The translations under genes and the position numbers were made by a program. 21,290 bases of DNA. Source: Oscillospiraceae bacterium (GTDB lineage Bacteria; Bacillota; Clostridia; Oscillospirales; Acutalibacteraceae). The notes beneath the pieces were generated by a model that saw only the letters and a list, made by a program, of their open reading frames with translations, did not search any database and had not been told where the DNA came from. Below, piece by piece: positions 1 through 7,337 of the stretch; the stretch's first letter is position 1, and each line of letters opens with the position of its first letter. The stretch is taken from contig CADBPL010000272.1 in the NCBI GenBank assembly GCA_902796535.1, positions 1 through 21,290 of the forward strand. The letters are read 5' to 3'.

Positions 1-101
1 AAACGCAGGCAATACTTGGTGTATTAACGAGTATTTTTGTGATATATGGCGGAAAATACTCCGTCAAGATGTGCGCCTGCGATTTAAACAGTGGTTACTT
101 A
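1..101 (+). repeat. Right part of a MITE-like dispersed repeat, cut by the window edge
   Basis: This stretch is highly structured. A 7-bp outer stem (4-10 with 75-81) encloses a 5-bp hairpin (11-15/21-25) and a 9-bp hairpin (29-37/53-61, loop 38-52). It ends with a 23-bp terminal segment (79-101) that is the inverted partner, 21 of 23 bases, of 21204-21226 at the other end of the window. The first 21 bases equal the last 21 of the window in the same orientation, so overlaying the two ends would give one element of about 167 bp with terminal inverted repeats and TA at both borders (AGTAACC...GGTTACT inside TA). No coding potential is seen. A non-autonomous element of the IS630/Tc1-mariner type, which duplicates TA, is an inference. 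Confidence 0.75.
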
Positions 102-136
102 AATCCGTTTCGCGGAACAGCCCCGCTCTATCGCGC

Positions 137-167
137 AAAACGCGGCGATCCCGCTCACGCAGCCGCG
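137..167 (-). terminator. Possible intrinsic terminator after the GNAT gene
   Basis: On the minus strand, just after the stop codon of the GNAT gene, a GC-only stem (cgcggc/gccgcg, plus positions 162-167 and 141-146) is followed by four T (137-140). The T-run is short, so this is a modest candidate. The 70 bases between the repeat and the gene hold nothing else that can be recognised. Confidence 0.45.
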
Positions 168-171
168 CGAT

Positions 172-1281
172 TCAAAAGCCGTCTGTGAAAAATGCCGGCT
201 CGGGCGGAAACAGCCTGAAGAAATCCGAGCGCGGGTTCCGGACGGTGAGGCCGGGGGTATAGGCCGCATTTGAGACCCCGCACAGCAGAAGCCCGGACGC
301 CGTGTGAACGTCCATGACGACGTCCGGATCGTCCGTCCGGTTTTTGGCGATCTCCACGCCGTTTGCCGTGACGGCAACGCCGAAGCGCTCCTCTCCGACC
401 TGAAGCGTGAACGCTCCGCCGGAGGGGTATGGATGAGCGCGCAGCACGGTTTCAATATTCAGAATTCTGGCGGAACCGGTGTTATGCAAGCTGATCTCAC
501 AAGGCTTGAGATCCTGAACAAAGGCGAGCAAAGGCGTGTTTTCGGGGAGCTTTTCAAAGCACATCGCCTTTTGGTTGCTCTCAAAATTGCGCAAAAAGCC
601 GAGGATGCCGCACATGGATTCGCAGGAATCATAATAAAGCTCTTTAACCCGCACCACGCTGTTTTCCCGATCGACGCTGACGGTGGCAAACGCGTTGTTT
701 CGCCAGAGATACGTATAGCATTTTGACAAATACGGTTCAGCGGAAAAAGCGGCCGCGTCTTCTCTCACAAAGCTCAGGTTGTAGGACCGGGCGCAGCGGT
801 TATACAGTGCAAGCAGCTGCTCCGTTCCGTTCCCTTCATACAGTCTGACGTCCTGATTCCGTTCGATTTGAGAAATTTCGGCAAACGGAACGGTCGCGCA
901 AACCGAATGGCCGACCCGTTCATAGCCGAAATGCCGGTAATATGCTTCCGAAAACGGATAGAGAATGCTGATGTCATACTCCGTCTGCGTGAATAAATGG
1001 CGGAACAGCGCTTTCACCGCGCCCTTTCCGCGGTGTTCCGGCTTGGCGGCAACGCCGCCGACGGCCGCGCAGGTCAGCAGCCCGCCGCCATAACGGCATT
1101 TTCGTTCGTTGATCTCAAAATCCGCCAAAAGCGTTTTATTGTCCTCCTCAAACGCGCCGAGCACTTTTTCGCACGGCAAAACGGAAGCCGGATCGTTGAG
1201 ATCGCAGGCATAGGAAAACGCCTGCGACGTCACCTTGTCGTGCTCTCTCACGTCGTCCTGCGTCAAATATCGAATAATCAT
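172..1281 (-). CDS. GNAT-family N-acetyltransferase, Eis-like, with C-terminal SCP2-like domain
   Basis: A predicted 369-residue cytoplasmic acetyltransferase. Residues 1-130 form a GNAT domain. The acetyl-CoA loop is visible as VAAKPEHRGKGAVKALF (78-94, core R84-G-K-G87), and PFSEAYYRHFGYERVG (109-124) is the Tyr-rich strand typical of Eis-type enzymes. A second, degenerate GNAT-like half follows, and the last ~100 residues fit an SCP2 (sterol-carrier) fold, the standard Eis layout and length (about 370-410). The frame stays open upstream to 1542, but the ATG at 1281 is preferred because a G-rich Shine-Dalgarno (GGGCGGGG) lies just before it and the promoter at 1331-1359 is inside the longer frame. 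Known Eis proteins acetylate aminoglycosides and lysines; the substrate here is unknown. It is transcribed divergently from a second acetyltransferase. Confidence 0.85.
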   Translation of the reverse strand: MIIRYLTQDDVREHDKVTSQAFSYACDLNDPASVLPCEKVLGAFEEDNKTLLADFEINERKCRYGGGLLTCAAVGGVAAKPEHRGKGAVKALFRHLFTQTEYDISILYPFSEAYYRHFGYERVGHSVCATVPFAEISQIERNQDVRLYEGNGTEQLLALYNRCARSYNLSFVREDAAAFSAEPYLSKCYTYLWRNNAFATVSVDRENSVVRVKELYYDSCESMCGILGFLRNFESNQKAMCFEKLPENTPLLAFVQDLKPCEISLHNTGSARILNIETVLRAHPYPSGGAFTLQVGEERFGVAVTANGVEIAKNRTDDPDVVMDVHTASGLLLCGVSNAAYTPGLTVRNPRSDFFRLFPPEPAFFTDGF

Positions 1282-1330
1282 AGAGGCCCCGCCCTTTCCG
1301 ACCGGTGAACCGGTCGTTTTTTCAAAAAAC

Positions 1331-1359
1331 AGTATAGCAGGCTTTCCGCCGCGATTCAA
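1331..1359 (-). promoter_or_regulatory. Sigma-A promoter for the GNAT gene
   Basis: Reading the minus strand, TTGAAT (1359-1354), a 17-bp spacer and TATACT (1336-1331) lie about 50 bases before the ATG at 1281. Confidence 0.7.
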
Positions 1360-1401
1360 CCGGAAGCCCCGGAACACCCGGACGGCATTGCCGAAATAAT
1401 A

Positions 1402-1419
1402 TGCAACATATATGTTGCA
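1402..1419. promoter_or_regulatory. 18-bp perfect palindrome, probable repressor operator
   Basis: TGCAACATATATGTTGCA is a perfect 18-bp dyad. Its right half overlaps the -35 box (TTGCAG, 1415-1420) of the CatA-like gene and it sits 43 bp upstream of the -35 of the divergent GNAT gene. Size and position fit a TetR- or MarR-type dimer site that would block the plus-strand promoter. No such regulator is encoded in the window, so the protein that binds it is unknown. Confidence 0.65.
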
Positions 1420-1443
1420 GCGCGCGTGATTTTTTGCTATACT
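1415..1443 (+). promoter_or_regulatory. Sigma-A promoter for the CatA-like gene
   Basis: TTGCAG (1415-1420), a 17-bp spacer and TATACT (1438-1443) lie 32 bases before the ATG at 1476. The -35 box is inside the palindrome at 1402-1419. Confidence 0.75.
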
Positions 1444-1475
1444 GGAAAACAACACAAAAAGAAAGAAGAATCCCC

Positions 1476-2102
1476 ATGCCGAAAGAATTACAACCCGAAC
1501 AAACCCCGCGCGCAGCAGCCTATGCGCGCTGGATGAAAGCACCCAACCCGATGGTCACGCTGTTCAAGACCTTTGACGTGACAAATCTGGTGCGGATCAG
1601 CCAAAAGAAGCATTTGAAATTCAATATGCTGCTGTGTTACTGCATCGGTCGGGCGGCTTCGCCCGTTGAAACGTTCTACACCCTGCCGGTGGGTGAAAAG
1701 CTGATGCAGTTTGACGCGCTGGCCATCAGCGTCATTGTCATGACCCGAACCGGCAGCATCAGCTCCTGCGACATTCCGTTTTCAGACGATCTGACGCGAT
1801 TTGACCTGAAATACCGGAAAATCACCGAACAGACGGTGGAAAACGGAACGGAACACGACCTGTCCGAAACGCATATGGTCATCGGCACCTCGGCCATTAC
1901 CGAAACGGAGCTTGACGGCGCCGTGGGCATGAACAGCGGCGTTTACAACAACCCCTTCCTGATCTGGGGGCGGACCCGTCAAAAGCGGTTCCGCTGTTCG
2001 CTGCCGGTCTCCTTTCAGTTCCACCACACCCAAATGGACGGCGTCCATGCGGGGCGGTTTTTGGAAAACCTGCAAAAAGAAATCAATCAGTTAAAGCCGT
2101 AA
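1476..2102 (+). CDS. CatA-like O-acetyltransferase (chloramphenicol acetyltransferase family)
   Basis: A 208-residue protein, the usual length for trimeric type A chloramphenicol acetyltransferases (about 210-220). The family active-site signature is present near the C-terminus as FHHTQMDGVHAGRFLENLQ: H184 corresponds to the catalytic base and D188 to the conserved structural aspartate of HHxxxDG. The N-terminal region (ARWM...VTLFKTFDVTNL) matches the family's first strand. The ATG at 1476 is chosen over an open frame back to 1401 because the promoter overlaps that extension; the Shine-Dalgarno is weak (AAGAAAGAAG). The fold and acetyl-CoA-dependent O-acetyl transfer are well supported. Chloramphenicol as substrate is not, since many chromosomal CatA-like proteins in clostridia are uncharacterised. 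The palindrome at the promoter suggests inducible expression. Confidence 0.85.
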   Translation: MPKELQPEQTPRAAAYARWMKAPNPMVTLFKTFDVTNLVRISQKKHLKFNMLLCYCIGRAASPVETFYTLPVGEKLMQFDALAISVIVMTRTGSISSCDIPFSDDLTRFDLKYRKITEQTVENGTEHDLSETHMVIGTSAITETELDGAVGMNSGVYNNPFLIWGRTRQKRFRCSLPVSFQFHHTQMDGVHAGRFLENLQKEINQLKP

Positions 2103-2109
2103 AACGAAG

Positions 2110-2158
2110 GCAAGCCGCCTTGCGCAGCAGATCGGGTGCGCGGCGGTCTGCTTCTTTT
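2110..2158 (+). terminator. Intrinsic terminator after the CatA-like gene
   Basis: A long, slightly imperfect hairpin (2110-2126 with 2137-2151, loop about 10 nt) followed by TTCTTTTC. It starts 8 bases after the stop codon. The convergent CDF gene ends 26 bases further on. Confidence 0.6.
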
Positions 2159-2183
2159 CGGTTATCCGGTGCTCAGTATCGCC

Positions 2184-3314
2184 TCAGGAAACGTCCGTAT
2201 CGGGAATGATCTGGAATTCATAAGCGGGATATTCGGCTTTGATCTCCCGATACAGTTCCTCAAGCGCCTGACGGTGATCAACGTCGAAGCTGATCACCAC
2301 GTCAAAACGAATGGTCATTTTTTCACGGTCCAGATAAAAGCCGTGCAGCTGCAGCGCCCAGTCATGCGCCAAAACGGCGGTCTGGATCCGGCTGCGGATC
2401 GCCGCGATCTCCTCATCCTGTGTGTTGAAGGAATAAATGCTCACACCGGTGAGGATCACGCCCGTTTGGGCATAGACCCGCTCCTGCGCGCGGCGCGTGA
2501 GCCGGTCGATCTCATCGGCCGTCAGCACGTCCGGCACCTCCAGATGAACGGAGCCGTAATTCTTGCCCGGGCCGTAATTGAACAGCACCAGATCATAAGC
2601 GCCCTGAACGTCCGAGTCTTCTGTCAGCAGATGCTTGATGGACTTGACCAGCTCCGCATCGCCGCGGTGCCCGAGGATATCGTTGAGCGTTTCGATCATC
2701 ATTTCGACGCCCGCCTTGATGATGAACCCGGCAATGACCACGCCGACATAGGCTTCCAGCGAAAGGCCCCACAGCTTGAAAACAACGGCCGAAGCCAGCA
2801 CCGAAGCCGACAGAACGGCGTCAAACGACGCGTCCGAACCGGAGGCGATGAGCGCGCCGGAATCGACCTGTTTGCCCTGCTTTTTGACATAGGCGCCCAG
2901 AATCAGCTTGACCACAACTGCCGCGGCGATAATGACCAGCGACGTCACGGTGTAATCGGCAGCCCCGGGGTGAATGATTTTTTTGACCGACTCCACCAGC
3001 GAGGTGATGCCGGCATAAAGCACGATGGCCGCCACTGTCATGGAGCTGAGATACTCAATGCGTCCGTAGCCCAGCGGATGCTTTTTGTTCGGCTGCTTTG
3101 CGCCGAGCTTGGCTCCGAGGATGGTGATCACGGAGGACAGTGCATCCGACAGGTTGTTAACAGCATCCAGAATGACCGCGATGGAGCCGGACGCCAGGCC
3201 GATGGCCGCCTTGAACGCAACCAGCAGCACGTTGGCCGCAATGCCGATCACGCTGGTTTTAACGATTACCTGTTCGCGCGCAGCTGCGGCGTCAGTTGCT
3301 GTTTTTTGTTTCAT
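2184..3314 (-). CDS. Cation diffusion facilitator (CDF) metal exporter, likely Mn-type
   Basis: A 376-residue inner-membrane protein with the CDF layout: six membrane segments in residues ~17-210 and a cytoplasmic C-terminal region (~215-376) longer than the single ~80-residue CDF domain. CDF proteins expel divalent metals in exchange for protons. The intramembrane metal site reads N53xxxD57 in segment 2 and D161xxxD165 in segment 5. This N-D/D-D set resembles Mn exporters such as MntE rather than the H/D-rich zinc sites, so manganese is a reasonable but unproven substrate. The KKHPLGYGRIEYLS stretch (78-91) after segment 2 is a family hallmark. The ATG at 3314 has a clear AGGGGAG Shine-Dalgarno and its own promoter; the longer open frame to 3509 runs through that promoter and is rejected. 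Confidence 0.88.
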   Translation of the reverse strand: MKQKTATDAAAAREQVIVKTSVIGIAANVLLVAFKAAIGLASGSIAVILDAVNNLSDALSSVITILGAKLGAKQPNKKHPLGYGRIEYLSSMTVAAIVLYAGITSLVESVKKIIHPGAADYTVTSLVIIAAAVVVKLILGAYVKKQGKQVDSGALIASGSDASFDAVLSASVLASAVVFKLWGLSLEAYVGVVIAGFIIKAGVEMMIETLNDILGHRGDAELVKSIKHLLTEDSDVQGAYDLVLFNYGPGKNYGSVHLEVPDVLTADEIDRLTRRAQERVYAQTGVILTGVSIYSFNTQDEEIAAIRSRIQTAVLAHDWALQLHGFYLDREKMTIRFDVVISFDVDHRQALEELYREIKAEYPAYEFQIIPDTDVS

Positions 3315-3350
3315 TCTCTTTTCTCCCCTTACAATTATATATACTGTTTT

Positions 3351-3379
3351 ATTATGGCAAACGGAGCCTGATCTGTCAA
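3351..3379 (-). promoter_or_regulatory. Sigma-A promoter for the CDF exporter
   Basis: On the minus strand, TTGACA (3379-3374), a 17-bp spacer and CATAAT (3356-3351), 36 bases before the start codon. No obvious manganese-sensing riboswitch or operator is visible in the short leader. Confidence 0.8.
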
Positions 3380-3438
3380 GCCGTATTTCTTTTTCGGCTG
3401 CGGAAAGGCACCGGAAGGATTCGGAAATAAAAACTGTA

Positions 3439-3467
3439 TTGACGAAACGGAATATCTCATATATAAT
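3439..3467 (+). promoter_or_regulatory. Sigma-A promoter for the GPH symporter
   Basis: TTGACG (3439-3444), a 17-bp spacer and TATAAT (3462-3467), 34 bases before the ATG at 3502. Confidence 0.85.
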
Positions 3468-3501
3468 GGGAAATGACAAAATTCGGAAGTGAGGTTTTGG
3501 G

Positions 3502-5415
3502 ATGAGCAATCAACAAAACGCAAAAGCAGGTCAGGTTTTGACCTACACAAAACGTGAGCTCGCCGGCTTTCTCACCGGTCTGGCGGGTCAGAACATCATT
3601 TACAACATCATTGCAACCGGCCTTGCGTTCTATTTTCAGAGCGTCATTTTCATCCCGGTCGCGGCGTACACCGCCATTTTTGCGATCGCCAGAGTCTGGG
3701 ACGCCGTCAACGACCCAATGATGGGTACGATCGTCGACAAAACAAAAACCAAGTGGGGCAAGTGCAAGCCCTATCTGCTGTTTGTTCCCGCGGTCATCAT
3801 GGTCACAACGATCCTGCCGTTTATCAACAGCATGTACGCAGAGCCGATCAACAAGTATTACGTGCAGCTTGCCAATGATACTTCCCTTGCCGCGGAATAT
3901 GACGAAGCCCTTCTGCAGGAGGCTTTTTCCTATGAAGACAAGGACAATCCCGAATTAAACGGCGACTATATTCTCGTTCCCGTGAACGGAACCTGGGAAT
4001 TGGAAAAGGATGAAAGCGGCAACTTCCTGATCGACGAAACGGGTAACATGAAGAAAAATGACGCCGTAATCTATAAGGTAACCGAAGAAGCTAACGGAGA
4101 AAAGGCCTATACGTTGGTAACAGACAAAACAGAAGGTCTTACCCTTGTTCAAAAATTCCAGGAAGAAAAGGGCATTGAAAAAAAGACCGGCGCCAAAGCC
4201 GTGATCACCATCGCGTGGGCGGCCTTCTCCTACATTCTCTGGGGCATGACCTACACCATCGGCGACATTCCGCTGTGGGGCGTGACGAGCCTGATGACCG
4301 AAAGCCAGGAAGACCGTGCAAAGGCGCTTACCCTTGCGCGTGCGGTGGCGAACGTTGGTATGATCGGCACGCTGTTCACCATCATCGCACCTTCGTTCAA
4401 TGGCATGTTCATGGCAAAGGGGATTGATCAGGCGCACGCGCTGCGGTTCTCCTACATCACGCTTGCCGTGGTTATGACGGTGTTCGCTTCGATTCTTTTC
4501 CAGGTTGCAGGTCTCTCCGTGAAAGAAAAAGTCGCCGCCAAGAGCGAAAAGACCTACTCCATCAAGGAAAACTTCCAGATCATGTTCGGCAACCGGCCGT
4601 TCCGTCAGATCCTGATCTCCGGCATTCTGCGCAGCCCCATCCAACTGCTTGCGATCGTCGCCATGACGCTCGTGATGTATTACTTCTTCAACAACGACAT
4701 CGGCGCGACCCTGATGGTGGACGGTGCGTTGAATGTTTCGCTCGTGCTGAAAATCGTCATTCTCGTGGTTGGCCTGTTCGGCGGCATGATCGGGTTCCCG
4801 CTCTGCGTGCCCAATCTGATTCAGAAATTCGAGAAGAAAAAGCTCTACAACTTCTTCTCGCTCATCGGCGCCATTCCGTTTGCCCTGATCTTCATCTTTT
4901 ATATGCTCTCCAAGGGCGACGTGCTGACCTGGGGCGGCATGATCGTTCTGTCCGTTCTGTTCTTCATGGCAGCCGCCGCGATGGGCTCGCTCAATGTGCT
5001 GCAGAGCGTGATGATCGCCGACTGCGTGGACTATGAAGAGTATAACAACGGCACCCGTCCCGACGGCGTGTTCTTCTCCGGCCAAAGCTTTATCACCAAG
5101 CTTTCGGCAGGTATCGCAACGCTGATTTCCGGCGCGGTTTACGGCTTCGTCGGTTTTTCGGATTCCAAGATCACCCTGCTGAACAACGCACTGATCGCAG
5201 GCGAGGACTTCAAAAAATACAACCCCTTCCAGCTTGGCGGCGCCGAAGTCGGCAAGTTCGCCGCGGCCATGTTCTTCCTCATCTCCATCCCGCCTGCCAT
5301 CGGCATGGTGCTCGCGGCGATCCCCACCTTGAAATACGCCCTGACCGATAAGGAACACACGCGCATTCTTGACGAGCTCAACGCCAAGCGCGCCGCACAG
5401 CAAAAAAACAAATAA
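3502..5415 (+). CDS. GPH-family sugar:cation symporter (MFS) with a large extracytoplasmic insert
   Basis: A 637-residue membrane transporter of the glycoside-pentoside-hexuronide:cation family (MelB/LacS/XynB type), which takes up sugars or glycosides with Na+ or H+. The family loop 2-3 motif is clear: WDAVNDPMMGTIVDKTKTKWGK (66-87). The YTIGDIPLWGVTSLMTESQEDR stretch (251-272) and DYEEYNNGTRPDGVFFS near residue 515 are also typical. Usual length is about 450-500. The excess comes mainly from residues ~114-232, a polar, acidic segment between membrane segments 3 and 4, predicted to face outside. ATG at 3502 has a GAGG Shine-Dalgarno 7 bases upstream. It forms a single-gene unit with its own promoter and terminator. 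The sugar cannot be told from sequence; LacZ lies 10 kb away and is not co-transcribed. Confidence 0.88.
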   Translation: MSNQQNAKAGQVLTYTKRELAGFLTGLAGQNIIYNIIATGLAFYFQSVIFIPVAAYTAIFAIARVWDAVNDPMMGTIVDKTKTKWGKCKPYLLFVPAVIMVTTILPFINSMYAEPINKYYVQLANDTSLAAEYDEALLQEAFSYEDKDNPELNGDYILVPVNGTWELEKDESGNFLIDETGNMKKNDAVIYKVTEEANGEKAYTLVTDKTEGLTLVQKFQEEKGIEKKTGAKAVITIAWAAFSYILWGMTYTIGDIPLWGVTSLMTESQEDRAKALTLARAVANVGMIGTLFTIIAPSFNGMFMAKGIDQAHALRFSYITLAVVMTVFASILFQVAGLSVKEKVAAKSEKTYSIKENFQIMFGNRPFRQILISGILRSPIQLLAIVAMTLVMYYFFNNDIGATLMVDGALNVSLVLKIVILVVGLFGGMIGFPLCVPNLIQKFEKKKLYNFFSLIGAIPFALIFIFYMLSKGDVLTWGGMIVLSVLFFMAAAAMGSLNVLQSVMIADCVDYEEYNNGTRPDGVFFSGQSFITKLSAGIATLISGAVYGFVGFSDSKITLLNNALIAGEDFKKYNPFQLGGAEVGKFAAAMFFLISIPPAIGMVLAAIPTLKYALTDKEHTRILDELNAKRAAQQKNK

Positions 5416-5428
5416 GCCAAGCCCAGCT

Positions 5429-5459
5429 GCGGGTCGGGCGCTGCCCGGCCCGCTTTTTT
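5429..5459 (+). terminator. Intrinsic terminator after the GPH symporter
   Basis: A 10-bp GC-rich stem with one G-T pair (5429-5438/5444-5453), 5-nt loop, then six T (5454-5459). It begins 13 bases after the stop codon. Confidence 0.9.
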
Positions 5460-5499
5460 GCGCCCTTCACAATTCTTTTTGATTCGGAAAAGAAATATA

Positions 5500-5527
5500 T
5501 TGCAATTATCAGAATTTATGGTATAAT
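5500..5527 (+). promoter_or_regulatory. Promoter of the glycine-riboswitch transcript
   Basis: TTGCAA (5500-5505), a 16-bp spacer and TATAAT (5522-5527). The -10 is extended by TGG directly upstream (TGnTATAAT). It lies 280 bases before the gene, so the transcript has a long leader that holds the riboswitch. Confidence 0.8.
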
Positions 5528-5544
5528 ACCCCTTGTCAATTGAA

Positions 5545-5780
5545 AAAGGAACGGACGAAGCGGGCAGGAAAGGTCTGTGGGCAGCCACAGCGCCTAAGGC
5601 GTAAAACGCGCGGGAACCATAACTGTTTGCTGACGAAACCCGGAGAATTCCGCTTGCAGCGGATGCCGAAGGTGCAAACAGGTTTGACCTGCCAATCTCT
5701 CAGGCAAAAGGACGGGGCACGAGAAAGCCGCAGCGGGCTTTCCTCTTTCAGTCAGCAAATTTCTGCTGACTTTTTCTTTT
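5545..5780 (+). promoter_or_regulatory. Glycine riboswitch leader: one complete aptamer (5639-5717), a degenerate upstream partner, and a terminator
   Basis: The complete aptamer has the family core nearly to the letter: CCC-GGAGA (5639-5646), hairpin TCCGC/GCGGA (5649-5663), GCCGAAGG-T-GCAAA (5665-5678), hairpin CAGG/CCTG (5679-5691), then TCTCTCAGGCAAAAGGAC (5696-5713) closing on CGGGG. Upstream, 5548-5635 keeps a P3-like hairpin (TGTGG/CCACA) and GCGCCTAAGGCGTAAAA (5590-5606), which resembles the aptamer core with the key G changed to T, but it lacks the CAGGCAAAAGGAC part, so it looks like a ghost aptamer. Hairpins at 5721-5745 and 5750-5771 follow. The gene controlled is a glycine/alanine symporter, as expected for this RNA class. 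Confidence 0.92.
5750..5780 (+). terminator. Riboswitch-controlled intrinsic terminator
   Basis: An 8-bp stem (AGTCAGCA 5750-5757 with TGCTGACT 5764-5771), 6-nt loop, then TTTTCTTTT. It lies between the aptamer and the Shine-Dalgarno of the symporter. Its 5' arm is also perfectly complementary over 9 bases (5751-5759) to 5626-5634, upstream of the aptamer, giving a competing antiterminator stem. Confidence 0.85.
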
Positions 5781-5807
5781 GCCAAAAACCGTTTGGGAGG
5801 AAAACAC

Positions 5808-7328
5808 ATGTGGGAAAAGATCATTGCTGCCGTTGAGGAAATCAACAATGCCGTCAACGGCGTGGTGTGGGGCTGGCCCGTCATCATCCTGATCCTGGGC
5901 ACGGGCATTCTGCTGACCATCCGCACCGGAGGCCTGCAGGTCAGGCATTTTAAGGAATCGCTGAACACAACCATCGTGCCGACGCTCAAGGGGCTCGGCA
6001 AGAAAAAGGCGAAGGACGGCAGACTGCAGTCCGTGTCGCAGTTTGAGGCGTTTTCCACCGCCATTTCGGGCACGGTCGGCACCGGCAACATCATCGGCGT
6101 CGTCTCGGCGATCCTCACCGGCGGCCCCGGCGCCGTGTTCTGGATGTGGATCTCCGCCTTTTTCGGCATGGTGACCAACTACAGCGAAAACGTGCTCGGC
6201 CTGTATTACCGCAAAAAGGATAAGCACGGCAACCTTTCGGGCGGCGCGTTTTACTACATCGCTTACGGCCTGAAATGGAAATGGCTCGGCTATCTGGCCG
6301 CGATCTTCTGCATGTTCGCCGCCGTGGGCATGAGCGGCGTGCAGACGAACAAGATCAGCGGCACGCTCGCCGAAGCCTTTGCCAGAGCGACCGCTTCGCA
6401 GAACGCGGGCACGGTCCGGCTCATTGTCGGCATCGTGGTCGCCATTGTCACCGCCATTGTGATCATCGGCGGCATCAAGCGCATCGGCAAGGTGGCGTCC
6501 ATGCTCGTGCCGTTCATGTCGCTGCTCTTCATCCTCATGGCGCTCATCGCTATTTTTATGAATGTGAAGCATATTCCCAACGCCTTCGCCCTGATCTTTT
6601 CCAAGGCGTTCAACTTCAAAGCGGCCGGCGGCGGTATCCTCGGCTACTCCTTCTCGCAGGTCATCCGCAAGGGTATGGCCAGAGGCGTGTTCTCCAACGA
6701 AGCGGGGCTCGGCTCCTCCGTCATCGCCCACTCCGCCTCCGAAACCAGAGAGCCAGTCAAGCAGGGGCTTTGGGGCGTTTTTGAAGTGTTCTTTGACAGC
6801 TTCGTCATCTGCACTCTGACCGCGATCATGTTCCTGACCACCTTTGATCTGAACACGCTCGCACTCGATAAAGAGGACAGCGTAATGTCCATGACGATGT
6901 TCTCGACCACCTTCGGCGGCTTCGGCACGGCGGTGTTTTCCGTCATTCTGCCGCTGTTCGCGTTCACAACGGTCATTGCCTGGTCCTATTACGGCGAAAA
7001 GGCCGTTGATTTCTGCTTCGGCTGGGTCAAAGCGGAAAAGCGCAAATACATCGTGACCGGCTTCAAGGTGCTCTACGTGGTGCTCATCGCCGCGTCCTCC
7101 ATGATCCACAGCGATCTGATCTGGGCGATCGACGACACCTTCAACGGCCTGATGGCCGTGCCCAACCTGATCTGCCTGATCTCGCTGAACGGGCTGGTGG
7201 TGAAGATCACCAAAAACTATTTTGACCGCAAAAAGGGCAAGGACGTTACGCCCATGCTCTCCGCTTATCCGGAAATGAACGCGGAATTCATAGAGGATAT
7301 TCAAACAGAAAACGAAGAGCTGAAATGA
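5808..7328 (+). CDS. AGCS-family sodium:alanine/glycine symporter
   Basis: A 506-residue membrane transporter of the alanine/glycine:cation symporter family, which imports glycine and alanine with Na+ or H+. Family signatures are intact: SGTVGTGNIIGVVSAI (87-102) forms the unwound substrate-binding helix region, NYSENVLGLYYR (124-135) follows, and SNEAGLGSSVIAHSAS (296-311) is the classic AGCS signature. Length is at the upper part of the family range because of a charged C-terminal tail (about 480-506) ending in acidic residues. ATG at 5808 is preferred to an in-frame TTG at 5793, because GGAGG (5796-5800) is correctly spaced for it. Expression is controlled by the glycine riboswitch directly upstream. 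It is a single-gene unit ending at a strong bidirectional terminator. Confidence 0.95.
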   Translation: MWEKIIAAVEEINNAVNGVVWGWPVIILILGTGILLTIRTGGLQVRHFKESLNTTIVPTLKGLGKKKAKDGRLQSVSQFEAFSTAISGTVGTGNIIGVVSAILTGGPGAVFWMWISAFFGMVTNYSENVLGLYYRKKDKHGNLSGGAFYYIAYGLKWKWLGYLAAIFCMFAAVGMSGVQTNKISGTLAEAFARATASQNAGTVRLIVGIVVAIVTAIVIIGGIKRIGKVASMLVPFMSLLFILMALIAIFMNVKHIPNAFALIFSKAFNFKAAGGGILGYSFSQVIRKGMARGVFSNEAGLGSSVIAHSASETREPVKQGLWGVFEVFFDSFVICTLTAIMFLTTFDLNTLALDKEDSVMSMTMFSTTFGGFGTAVFSVILPLFAFTTVIAWSYYGEKAVDFCFGWVKAEKRKYIVTGFKVLYVVLIAASSMIHSDLIWAIDDTFNGLMAVPNLICLISLNGLVVKITKNYFDRKKGKDVTPMLSAYPEMNAEFIEDIQTENEELK

Positions 7329-7337
7329 TTTTTCCGT

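Noticed and set aside
1282..1542. N-terminal membrane extension of the GNAT protein
   Set aside because: The upstream open frame covers the divergent promoters and the palindrome, and a good Shine-Dalgarno precedes the ATG at 1281.
3955..5403. 482-codon open frame on the minus strand across the GPH gene
   Set aside because: Antisense shadow with no Shine-Dalgarno or promoter; the plus strand carries clear transporter motifs.
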